Below, one piece after another: positions 17,328-25,939 of a stretch of DNA of 35,405 bases. This DNA comes from Gemmatimonadota bacterium (GTDB lineage Bacteria > Gemmatimonadota > Gemmatimonadetes > Palauibacterales > Palauibacteraceae). The notes below the pieces were generated by a model that saw nothing but the letters and a program-made list of their open reading frames with translations, made no database searches and had not been told where the DNA came from. Both the position numbers and the translations under genes were made by a program. The number at the start of each line of letters is the position of its first letter. Position 1 is the first letter of the stretch. The DNA lies in assembly GCA_027295155.1 (NCBI GenBank), contig JAPULH010000038.1:1-35405 (forward strand), in the 5' to 3' direction.

Positions 17328-18416
17328 GCGTTCCGTTGCGTTCGCGACCCTCTCCAGCGCCCAGCAGGCGTGATCCCGCACCAGCTCCGACCCGTCCGCC
17401 AGACACCGCTCGAGCACCGGGATCGCGTCGGCCCGCCCACTGTTGCCGAGACCGACACACAGGTTGCGCAGCATTCCCTCGCGGCCCGGCCGCAGAAGGG
17501 CGGTGCCTCGGTAGCGGTGCCGGAACTCCGCGTCCGACAGCTCGAGCAGCTCCGTGGCCCAAGCGGTCATCGTCGCTGGCGGTACGGGGCGGCCGGCAAC
17601 AGCCTGGGCCCCAGCCACGGCCGGCCTCAGCTCCGGCTCGCGGCCCTCCGGAACCTCCCGGTTCCATGGACACACCTCCTGGCAGATATCGCAACCGAAC
17701 ACCCGATTCCCGATCAGCGGCCTGAGGTCGAGTGGGATGGGACCGCGCAGCTCGATCGTCAGGTAGCTGATGCAGAGACGCGCATCAACGCCACGTGAGA
17801 GCCGGATCGCACCGGTCGGACACGCCTCGATGCACCGGACGCACGTCCCACAATGATCGGCCGTGAAAGGCTCATCCGGCGGGAGATCGAGGGTCGTAAG
17901 GAGCTCGCCGAGCAGCAGGTAGGAGCCGAGGCGCGGATCGATCAGCATGGTGTTCTTGCCGATCCACCCGAGGCCCGCTCGCTGGGCATGGTCCCGCTCC
18001 AGCACGGGGCCGTAGTCCACGTAGGGAAGGGTCCTCTCGCCGGGAGCCGCCTCCGCCAGAACCGCGGAGAGCGCCGCCAGACGCTCCTCGAAGATCCCGT
18101 GGTAGTCGCGTCCCCTGGCGTACCGCGAGATCTCCGCCTCGGAGCTCTGGCGGGCTCCCTCCCCGTCGGCCGCGGCATAGCCGAGGCTCACGACGATGAT
18201 CGTCCGACAGCCCGGAAGCGCCTCGGCAGGTGCCAGACGGCGCCGCACGGCGTCCTCGCGGGCCATGTAGCTCATCTCCCCGTGCCAGCCCCGCTCGAGC
18301 CACGCCAGGTAGGCCTCCGCGTTCGGCGGCTCGGCAGCCGGTGCGAACCCGGCCTGATCGAAGCCCAGCTCGAGGGCGGCTGCGCGCAGTCGCTCCTTCA
18401 GGTCGGAGGCGTTCAC
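17325..18416 (-). CDS. queG: Epoxyqueuosine reductase
   Basis: GTG start at 18416; two Fe-S motifs CGTCVRCIEACPTGAI and CDICQEVCPWN; YVDYGPVLERDHAQRAGLGWIGKNTMLI; C-terminal HEAT-like tail. Confidence 0.92.
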   Translation of the reverse strand: MNASDLKERLRAAALELGFDQAGFAPAAEPPNAEAYLAWLERGWHGEMSYMAREDAVRRRLAPAEALPGCRTIIVVSLGYAAADGEGARQSSEAEISRYARGRDYHGIFEERLAALSAVLAEAAPGERTLPYVDYGPVLERDHAQRAGLGWIGKNTMLIDPRLGSYLLLGELLTTLDLPPDEPFTADHCGTCVRCIEACPTGAIRLSRGVDARLCISYLTIELRGPIPLDLRPLIGNRVFGCDICQEVCPWNREVPEGREPELRPAVAGAQAVAGRPVPPATMTAWATELLELSDAEFRHRYRGTALLRPGREGMLRNLCVGLGNSGRADAIPVLERCLADGSELVRDHACWALERVANATER

Positions 18417-19162
18417 GCGTCCAGCGGCTCCTCTTCCTCCGGCTCGCCGCCCACCGCCAGGGCGCGACGGGCACGCTCCAGCCGCTTCGGATCGCCGACC
18501 TCGAGCCAGAGCGCGTCGCTCATGTCGAACGTATCGATGAGGCACCCCTCGGCGGCGAGGCGCAGATAGACGTCCATGATGGAGAAGCGCCCCCGCTCCG
18601 TGATTCGGGAGAAGACGTCGGGCGACAGGACGTGTATACCCGCGAACCCGATCTCGCTCGTGCGTCCCCTGGCCGGCCGCGCTTCGGCCCGCCAACCGGT
18701 GCCCCGGTTGGCGAGCCCGCGGAAGCCGTCATCGTCCACAAGCAGCGGCCGTGAGGTCTCCCGCCGGTTCACGGCGAGCGTGGCGATCGGGCTCCGGCTC
18801 CGATGGGCGGCGTACATGGCGGCGAGATCGGCGTCACAGATCACGTCCACGTTGTGCAGAAAGAAGGGGGCTCTCTTCTGGAACAGTCCGGCTGCGGCTA
18901 GAAGGCCGCCGCCCGTCTCCAGCGGAGCCTCCGGCTCACGGGAGAAGAGGACCTCGACGCCGAACTCGTCCCGCTCCCTCACATATTCCTCGATCTGGGC
19001 GGCGTGGTGGTGAAGGTTGATGACGATTCGCTCGGCACCGGCTTCGATCAGACGGCGAGCCACCCGGGCGATCATCGGGATGCCCGCGACCTCCACCAGC
19101 GCCTTCGGCGTGCGATCGGTGTGAGGCCTCAACCGCTTGCCGACGCCGGCGGCGAGGATCAT
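18413..19162 (-). CDS. Sugar-1-phosphate nucleotidyltransferase, MurU-like
   Basis: MILAAGVGKRLRPHTDRTPKALVEVAGIPMI; FFLHNVDVICDADL; 4-bp overlap with queG and adjacent to the AmgK-like kinase. Confidence 0.85.
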   Translation of the reverse strand: MILAAGVGKRLRPHTDRTPKALVEVAGIPMIARVARRLIEAGAERIVINLHHHAAQIEEYVRERDEFGVEVLFSREPEAPLETGGGLLAAAGLFQKRAPFFLHNVDVICDADLAAMYAAHRSRSPIATLAVNRRETSRPLLVDDDGFRGLANRGTGWRAEARPARGRTSEIGFAGIHVLSPDVFSRITERGRFSIMDVYLRLAAEGCLIDTFDMSDALWLEVGDPKRLERARRALAVGGEPEEEEPLDA

Positions 19163-19167
19163 CGCCT

Positions 19168-20619
19168 CTACGGGGCACCCCCGGGCCACGCGCCCCGCTC
19201 CCGATGGGTAACGACGACCTCGATCTCCGGATGCTCCTCCTTGAGGTGACGCGCCAGGCTTTCCGCGAAGTACACCGAGCGGTGCTGCCCGCCCGTGCAC
19301 CCGAAGCCCACGCTCATGCTGGCAAACCCGCGCTTCCGGTAGCTCCCCACGTGCCCGTCCACGAGGCGCCGGACAGCCTCCAAAAAACCTTCCGCTTCGG
19401 GCTGAGCGGCGAGGAAGTGAGCCACCGGTTCGTCCAGCCCGGTCAGCTCGGCGAACTCGGAGCGTCGGCCTGGATTCGTGACGCTGCGGCAATCGAACAC
19501 GTAGCCGCCGCCGTGGCTCGTGAGGTCCTGCGGATACCCGTGCCGGAAGCTGAAGCTCGTCACGTGAACGGTGAGGGCCGACGTGCCTTCGGCACGGGTG
19601 AGGGGCCGGGCCCACCGATCCACGATGTGGGAGAACACCGACTCGAGCTCCGGCAGCGGGATCGGCAGCCCCTCCTCCAACAGGCCGGCGATATTGCCCG
19701 CCGCGTACGGCACGCTCTGGAGGAAACGCGGTTTTCGCTCGAAGAAACCGCGATACCCATAGGCACCCATCGCCTGCATGATCCGGATGAGGACGAATCC
19801 GCGGTAGTGCCGAAGAAAGCTTGGCCGGTCCACAGGAATCGTCTCCTCCAGCGTCTCCAGATACTCCTCGAGGATCTCGGAGCGCACGACCGGCGGCAGA
19901 TCGGCCTTCGCGTCGTAGAGCAGGGACGCGAGATCGTACTGCAGCGCTCCGCGCCGCCCACCCTGGTAATCGATGAACCACGGCTCTCCATCCCGGATCA
20001 TGATGTTCCGGGACTGGAAGTCACGGTACATAAAGTACTCCCGCTCCGCCTCCAGCAGAAAGCGGACGAGCTTCCCGAAGTCCCGCTCCAGCCGGGCTTC
20101 GTCGAACGGCACGTGGGCTAGCTTCAGGAAGTGGTACTTGAAGTAGTTGAGGTCCCAGAGCATGGACTGGCGATCGAACGCCCGCCTTGGATACGCCGCG
20201 CGAAAGTTGACCGCCCGCGCGCCCTCGACCTGGAAGCGCGGAAGAAGCGAGGCGACGCGCCGGTACAGGGCGAGGACATCCCCGGGGAAGCTCCCGGGCG
20301 CCTCACGCCGTCCCTCGGAAAGAACGTCGAAGAGCGTCCGGTCGCCGAGATCCTCCTCCAGCCACGTTCCCTCTCGCCGGTTGTCGGCCAGGATCTCGGG
20401 AACCGGCAGGCCGGCCCCACGCAGCGCGGCCGAGAAGGAGAAGAACGCCCGGTTCTCACGGCGGTCGGGGCCGAAGCCCCCGATGAGCGTGCCCCCATCC
20501 GGGTGTGGAAGGCGGAAGTAGCGGCGGGTGGAGCCGTCACCGGCCACCTCCGAGACGCCGGACGGTCCCGTACCGAAGTGACGCGTGTACAGCCGCACCA
20601 CCCGGTCTCTGGCATTCAC
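19168..20619 (-). CDS. Fusion: AmgK-like APH-fold sugar kinase + RapZ C-terminal domain
   Basis: N-terminus DGSTRRYFRL, YFMYRDFQSRNIMIRDGEPWFIDYQGGRRGALQYDLASLL; C-terminus HVTSFSFRHGYP...HGGGYVFDCRSVTNPGRRSEFAELTG...KRGFASMSVGFGCTGGQHRSVYFAESLARHL. Confidence 0.88.
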   Translation of the reverse strand: MNARDRVVRLYTRHFGTGPSGVSEVAGDGSTRRYFRLPHPDGGTLIGGFGPDRRENRAFFSFSAALRGAGLPVPEILADNRREGTWLEEDLGDRTLFDVLSEGRREAPGSFPGDVLALYRRVASLLPRFQVEGARAVNFRAAYPRRAFDRQSMLWDLNYFKYHFLKLAHVPFDEARLERDFGKLVRFLLEAEREYFMYRDFQSRNIMIRDGEPWFIDYQGGRRGALQYDLASLLYDAKADLPPVVRSEILEEYLETLEETIPVDRPSFLRHYRGFVLIRIMQAMGAYGYRGFFERKPRFLQSVPYAAGNIAGLLEEGLPIPLPELESVFSHIVDRWARPLTRAEGTSALTVHVTSFSFRHGYPQDLTSHGGGYVFDCRSVTNPGRRSEFAELTGLDEPVAHFLAAQPEAEGFLEAVRRLVDGHVGSYRKRGFASMSVGFGCTGGQHRSVYFAESLARHLKEEHPEIEVVVTHRERGAWPGGAP

Positions 20620-20640
20620 CCTGCTACGCTCCGGCGAAGG

Positions 20641-21297
20641 TCAGTCGAAGGAATGGGCGCTCGGACAAAGGTCCGCGACCACGCACTCCACGCAGGTCGG
20701 CTTGCGGGCATGACAGGTGGAGCGTCCGTGGAGGATCAGGCGCCACGCGAAAGGCCTCCAACCCTCCCTCGGAAGAAGGGCCATGAGGTCACGTTCGATC
20801 TTCTCGGGGTTCGTCTCCTCGGTCAGCCCGAGCCGTCGCGCCACCCTCTTCACGTGAGTGTCGACCACCACACCCTCATGCTTCCCAAACCAGTTGCTCA
20901 GCACGACGTTGGCAGTCTTTCGGGCAACGCCGGCAAGCTGGATCAACTCCTTCATCTCGTCCGGGACTTCTCCTCCGTGGTCGGAGACGAGCCGGTCGGC
21001 CATCTCCTGGATGTGCTTCGCCTTGTTTCGGTAGAAGCCGGTGGGCCGAACGTACTCCTCCAGCTCCTCGCGATCCGCGCCGGCGTACTCCTCAGCGGTC
21101 GGAAAGCGGGCGAAGAGAGCGGGCGTCACCTCGTTCACGCGAGCGTCGGTGCATTGCGCCGAGAGGATCGTCGCCACGAGAAGCTCGAGAGCGTTCGAGT
21201 AATCCAGGCTCAGCGCGAGATCCGTAAACCGCTCCTCGAGCCTCGCGCTCAACCGATCGAGCCGGACCTCGAACACCGGTGGGCTCTTCTCAGCCAC
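20641..21297 (-). CDS. nth: Endonuclease III
   Basis: NALELLVATILSAQCTDARVNEVTP, LAGVARKTANVVLSNWFG, VDTHVKRVARRLGL, Fe-S CHARKPTCVECVVADLC; start GTG 21297 or ATG 21321. Confidence 0.92.
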   Translation of the reverse strand: MAEKSPPVFEVRLDRLSARLEERFTDLALSLDYSNALELLVATILSAQCTDARVNEVTPALFARFPTAEEYAGADREELEEYVRPTGFYRNKAKHIQEMADRLVSDHGGEVPDEMKELIQLAGVARKTANVVLSNWFGKHEGVVVDTHVKRVARRLGLTEETNPEKIERDLMALLPREGWRPFAWRLILHGRSTCHARKPTCVECVVADLCPSAHSFD

Positions 21298-22498
21298 GGG
21301 GTCCGTCCTCGTTCGACCCATCCGCGACCGGCCCACCCCCGGCGAGCAGCTCTCGGAGCCCGACGTCCGATCGGTCCAGGCCGAGCTTGCGAGCTCGCTG
21401 CACCCAGTCTCCGATGTCGTCCAGGGTAACGACGCCGAGGAAGCGATCTCCATCGACAACGAGCACGTGCTCTCCATCCGTCTTCTGCAGCTGCATCACG
21501 ACCCGGTCAAGGGTCTCGTGGGGCGGCACGCTTGCCGTCCCGGTGAGGTCGCTCATCAGCTCACCGACGGTCGTGCTCGTCCGCCGGTCGAGCGGGAGCT
21601 TCGCCACCACGTCCAGATCGACGATCCCGGTCATGCGGCCCTCCTGCACGACGGGCAACGACGACGACGCTCCGCCGACGAAGAGCCCGGCCAGCTCCAG
21701 CGCGCTCATCTCGGCGGGCACGGCAGGCGCGCGGCGGAGGACGAGCGAGACCGGTACGCCGGAAATGGCTCGCATGAGGAGGAACTGCCGGTAGCTGGAC
21801 GCGGCGGCATTCGCCAGGAACCAGCCGATGAAGGCCAGCCACACTCCGTTGATCAGCCTACCGTTCAGAAGGAGGAACAGCCCGGCAGCCATGAGGGTGT
21901 ACCCGAAGGCGCGACCGCCGGCAGTCGCCCAGCGGGTGGCGCGTCTCAGGTCACCCGTAAGCTGCCAGATCGCGGCGCGAAAGAGGCGGCCCCCATCGAG
22001 CGGAAACCCCGGAACCAGGTTGAAGACGGCCAGGGCGAAGTTGAGCCAGCCGAGGTAGCGGGCGACCTCAGCCGCCGGAGCGGCGACGCCGAGCTCCGAG
22101 CCGAGGGCGCCAATGGACCAGAACAGGCCGGCGAGCGCCAAGCTCGCCATAGGCCCCACCACGGTGATCAGGAACTCATCGACCGGCCGCTCGGCCTCCT
22201 TCGTCGTCTGGGCCACCCCGCCGAAGATGAACAGAGTGATCCCCTGGACCGGAATCCCCCTGGAGCGTGCGACCACGGAATGGGCCAGCTCGTGGAGCAG
22301 CAGCGAGAGGAAGAAGAAGAGCGCGGCGGCCACCCCCATCGCCAGGTACGCCGTGTCTCCGTATCCGGGAAGCTGCCGGGGAAACTCCACGGTGCTGAAC
22401 ACCCAGACGATCAGCGCGATCAGGATGAACCAGGAGAAATCGATCCTGATCGGGAAGCCGAACCATCGGCCGATGCCGAACCCACCGAGAAGCGGCAT
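21290..22498 (-). CDS. Site-2 protease family protein with C-terminal CBS domains
   Basis: LLHELAHSVVARSRGIPVQGITLFIFGGVA (HExxH), NLVPGFPLDGGRL, then paired CBS-like segments. Confidence 0.9.
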   Translation of the reverse strand: MPLLGGFGIGRWFGFPIRIDFSWFILIALIVWVFSTVEFPRQLPGYGDTAYLAMGVAAALFFFLSLLLHELAHSVVARSRGIPVQGITLFIFGGVAQTTKEAERPVDEFLITVVGPMASLALAGLFWSIGALGSELGVAAPAAEVARYLGWLNFALAVFNLVPGFPLDGGRLFRAAIWQLTGDLRRATRWATAGGRAFGYTLMAAGLFLLLNGRLINGVWLAFIGWFLANAAASSYRQFLLMRAISGVPVSLVLRRAPAVPAEMSALELAGLFVGGASSSLPVVQEGRMTGIVDLDVVAKLPLDRRTSTTVGELMSDLTGTASVPPHETLDRVVMQLQKTDGEHVLVVDGDRFLGVVTLDDIGDWVQRARKLGLDRSDVGLRELLAGGGPVADGSNEDGPRG

Positions 22499-22500
22499 GC

Positions 22501-23235
22501 TCAACCTCCGGCCTGCAGCGCCGGCAGCGCGTGCCGCATCAGGCGCTCGATCCCGACCGCGCGACGCCCCAGCAGTCGTCGGAAGACACTGACGCGGGGA
22601 TCCACGACGACGCAGAGCCGCCCTCCCGCCAGGTTGCGCACCTGGACGAAGAGCGTCTTGTCGGAGTCGGGCACGCGAACCGTCCAGTCGCGGCCCCTCC
22701 ACGTGAAACGAGCGCTGCCAAGCTCCCCCCGACCTTCCACGAAGACGTCGGAGTCCAGTCGGGCGCCCCCATCCGGGTCAGCCGGCACCGCGCGGTAGAA
22801 GGCCGGGTCGAACGACCTGCCCGCGTGCCGGCGGAAGTTCTGGTCGATCGCCCAGTCCAGATCGTCCAGGTCCGACTCACCGGCCGCCACCTCCCGATGG
22901 TGCAGCAGCTCGTGCAGGATCGTCTCCCATGTCTCCTCCTCCCACTGGAAGCTCGCGTCCTCCTCGGCGAGCGCCAGGAAGGAGCCGTGATACAGGACGA
23001 GCTGCGAGCGCACGTCTCCCGAGTCGCCGTACCCCGAGGGCCAGGACTCCGTCACACACTCGCCGAGCGTGTAGACGCCTCCGAGCGACGGGTGACCCCG
23101 CTCTCCTGCCTCGACCACCAGCGCGTCGACCCCCTCCTTCAGCTCCGCCGGAATCCTCTCCCACATCTCGGAGGCCAGGATCTCGAACGCCGGCTGCTCG
23201 AGCCCGCCGGAGCGCCTTGCCTCATCAGGCGCCAT
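22501..23235 (-). CDS. Zincin-like metallopeptidase family protein
   Basis: WETILHELLHHREVAAGESDLDDLDW (HExxH); preceding LVLYHGSFLALAEEDASFQWEEE. Confidence 0.65.
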   Translation of the reverse strand: MAPDEARRSGGLEQPAFEILASEMWERIPAELKEGVDALVVEAGERGHPSLGGVYTLGECVTESWPSGYGDSGDVRSQLVLYHGSFLALAEEDASFQWEEETWETILHELLHHREVAAGESDLDDLDWAIDQNFRRHAGRSFDPAFYRAVPADPDGGARLDSDVFVEGRGELGSARFTWRGRDWTVRVPDSDKTLFVQVRNLAGGRLCVVVDPRVSVFRRLLGRRAVGIERLMRHALPALQAGG

Positions 23236-23761
23236 CGCCGGAAGCCTCTTCCTCGATCTCGACGGCCTGGCCCACCGTGGCGTAGGAGCCGCGGTACCGG
23301 AGGAGGGGGGAAGCCGAGCCGGAAGCGCGAGTCGCAGCCAGCGTCCCGGCAGCCTCCACCTGGCCGATGAAGACAGTGTGGTCTCCGGCGACCACCCGGT
23401 CGATTACGACGCAGTCGCAATAGCCGAGGGCGCCGGCAAGCAGCGGTGCTCCCGTTCTTCCGGTCGTCGGCTCAAGTCCCGAGAACTTGTCCTCCTCGTC
23501 ACCCGCGAACCGCTCCGCCAGCTCCCGGTCTCCAGCACCCAGAAAGTTCACGGCGTAGTGCCCGGAGATCTCGATCGCGCGATGGGTGCGGCTATCGCCG
23601 GCCAGGCACGCGAGGAGGAGCGGTGGCTCCAGCGAGACGGAGCACACCGCCGTGGCGGTAAGGCCGCGGGGCCCTCCGTCGGGGTCACAAGCCGTGACCA
23701 CGCAGACGCCGCCCGCCAGACGCCCGAGCACATCCCGAAAGCGATTGGCTGACACGGTCAT
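23225..23761 (-). CDS. Flavin reductase family protein (FMN-binding split barrel)
   Basis: FRDVLGRLAGGVCVVTACDPDGGPRGLTATAVCSVSLEPPLLLACL...HYAVNFLGAGDRELAERFAG. Confidence 0.88.
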   Translation of the reverse strand: MTVSANRFRDVLGRLAGGVCVVTACDPDGGPRGLTATAVCSVSLEPPLLLACLAGDSRTHRAIEISGHYAVNFLGAGDRELAERFAGDEEDKFSGLEPTTGRTGAPLLAGALGYCDCVVIDRVVAGDHTVFIGQVEAAGTLAATRASGSASPLLRYRGSYATVGQAVEIEEEASGDGA

Positions 23762-23772
23762 CGGCCGAGCGT

Positions 23773-25908
23773 CTACTCCGGCTCCTCCAGCTCGAGAACC
23801 CAGAGGCCGGAGTTCATGTCGGCGACGAAGATCTTCCCCTTGTAGGGCTGTGGTCCCCAGGCCATCGTGCTGTGCGGCTGGAAACCGTCCTTGGACTCGG
23901 TCATGAACCACCCGAGCTCCCGGCCCTGCCGGTACAGGTCGCCTCGGAGCTCACCCGACACGTCCACGACGCGCAGCCCACCCTGATAGTAGGCCACGTA
24001 CAGCTTGTCATCCTCGACCCACAGATTGTGGGTGCCGGCCTCCGGCACCTGGTATCGCGCCACCTCGACCGGCCTCTCGATGTCGGTCACGTCGATCACG
24101 TGGACGTACCCGCGGGGCCCGTTGACGCACTCCTCGCACCCGAAGATCTCGTCTCCCAGGAACACGTAGTTCTTGTAGCGGATCGCGTGGTGCGTGTTGC
24201 CGTACTCCTCCGATCCCTGGCGGCTTCGGTACTGGTACTGGGAGACGAACTTCGGATCGCGTGGCGATCCGCCCTTGATGCCTGCACCCACGTCCAGGAT
24301 GATCAACCCATCATCCCAGTAGCTCAGATAGGCCAGCCCATCCTTGATCATCACATCGTGGAGGTACTTTCCCTCTCTCTCCAGCTCCCACCGGCCCACC
24401 TCCTCGGGCAGGGCGGGATTCGAGATGTCGATGATGTGGACCGCGCGCGTGCCATCGTTGATCGCGTAGACCAGGTCCCCCTCGATCCACGTGTTGTGTA
24501 TGCCGGCGGTCAGGTCCTTCGTGTAGCTGGAGAGCAACGTCGGGTGGGCCGGATCTTCAATGTCCAGCACGATGATCCCGTTCTGCCGGTTCGAGGCCCC
24601 CTCGCGAGTGATGACGGCCAGGGTGGCGTCGGCGTTCACCTTGATATCGTTCACGACCCGCGCGTCCACCAGCACGGAGTCCGTAAGAACCGGACTCGCC
24701 GGGTCCGTGACGTCCCACGCGTACATCACGTTTCCGCCCTTCCCTGCGGCGTGAGTTCCGGTGTACGCGTAGTCGCGCCCATCCACCCCCTCGAAGACCC
24801 AGAGGTCGGAGGTGGAGTGCTCGGGGACCGGCGCATGGGCGACCTTCTCAAGGCCCCGCCGGCCGGGCCGGGGGCGGCTCGATACCTCGGCCACCGCCGA
24901 CATGTCGCCGATCGTCGCCGTCACCCTGTACATGCCGGCCATGCTGGCGACGAACGTGCCGTTCTCGAGGATGAGCGCGGACTCCACGGGCTGGCCGGAG
25001 AGACCGGCGGCCGTCCACTCCACGGGGACGTTCGGCACCGGGCGCCCTCTCGAGTCCAGCGCCACCACGGAAAAGTGGGTGACGTCACCCACCTGCACCT
25101 CCTCGAGGGCCGGCTCCACCGTCAGGTTACGGACGGGGTTCTCGACCACGACAACCTCGGCCGAGGCGTTCACCCCCTCCGAGGTGGCGGTCAGCGTGGC
25201 GGGGCCGGGCCGCTTCGCCAGAACGAAACCGTTTGGAGTCACCTCGGCCACGGACGGATCGGAGGAGCTCCACGCGACGTCGAACCGCTTCCGCTCGAAG
25301 ACGATCACGCTGGCCCCATCGTCCCCGTTCTCCTTGACGATCTCGGAGAAGGCGGCGACTTCTGCGCGGACCCGCGTGCCCGAGTAGAGGGGACCGGCCG
25401 GCACGTCGAGCTCGAGCCGCGCCACCGGGAGAGGCCGCACCACGATCCGGGCGCGGGCGAAGAGCATCTCGGGGCTGCCACCCGCCACCGCGGGCTTCAC
25501 AAGCCCGGCCAGCAGCGTGGCTTCTCCGGGCTCCACGGCCTCGATTTCGCCGGAGTCGGGATCGTAGACCGCGGCCCGTCCCTGCACGAAGCGCCTCAGC
25601 TGGACTCCGTCGACCTCCCGGCCCTCCGAGTCCAGGGCGACCACCTCGGGCCGGAGGGTCTCGCCCACCTCGAGTGCCATCTCGGCCGGCCGCACCTCGA
25701 CGCTCTCCACCTTCAGCGCCGCTCGCTGGGTGGGGGTGAGCGGCTTCGGCGGAAGCTCAGCGTCGGCGCTGCCTGCCGCTTCCGTCGGCGCTGCCGCTGG
25801 AGCGGCAGCCGGCGCCCCGCCAGTGCCACTGCTGGCGCACCCCGCGAGCCAGGGCGCCACCAACCCGAGGCTCAACAACACCACTCGATTCAGGCGGAAG
25901 ATTCTCAC
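23773..25908 (-). CDS. Lipoprotein with bacterial Ig-like (BIG2) repeats and LVIVD-type beta-propeller
   Basis: GTG 25908 preceded by AGGAG; VVLLSLGLVAPWLAGC lipobox; SSSDPSVAEVTPNGFVLAKRPGPATLTATSEG; repeats such as IIVLDIEDPAHPTLLSSY and VHIIDISNPALPEEVGRW. Confidence 0.8.
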   Translation of the reverse strand: MRIFRLNRVVLLSLGLVAPWLAGCASSGTGGAPAAAPAAAPTEAAGSADAELPPKPLTPTQRAALKVESVEVRPAEMALEVGETLRPEVVALDSEGREVDGVQLRRFVQGRAAVYDPDSGEIEAVEPGEATLLAGLVKPAVAGGSPEMLFARARIVVRPLPVARLELDVPAGPLYSGTRVRAEVAAFSEIVKENGDDGASVIVFERKRFDVAWSSSDPSVAEVTPNGFVLAKRPGPATLTATSEGVNASAEVVVVENPVRNLTVEPALEEVQVGDVTHFSVVALDSRGRPVPNVPVEWTAAGLSGQPVESALILENGTFVASMAGMYRVTATIGDMSAVAEVSSRPRPGRRGLEKVAHAPVPEHSTSDLWVFEGVDGRDYAYTGTHAAGKGGNVMYAWDVTDPASPVLTDSVLVDARVVNDIKVNADATLAVITREGASNRQNGIIVLDIEDPAHPTLLSSYTKDLTAGIHNTWIEGDLVYAINDGTRAVHIIDISNPALPEEVGRWELEREGKYLHDVMIKDGLAYLSYWDDGLIILDVGAGIKGGSPRDPKFVSQYQYRSRQGSEEYGNTHHAIRYKNYVFLGDEIFGCEECVNGPRGYVHVIDVTDIERPVEVARYQVPEAGTHNLWVEDDKLYVAYYQGGLRVVDVSGELRGDLYRQGRELGWFMTESKDGFQPHSTMAWGPQPYKGKIFVADMNSGLWVLELEEPE

Positions 25909-25939
25909 GTTAGCTCCTCGTAGGTGTGTCCTTTGTACA

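Noticed and set aside
23872-25923. 683-aa plus-strand ORF opposite the Ig/propeller lipoprotein
   Set aside because: Same-codon-phase antisense open frame typical of high GC; composition H/R/V/D-rich without structure.
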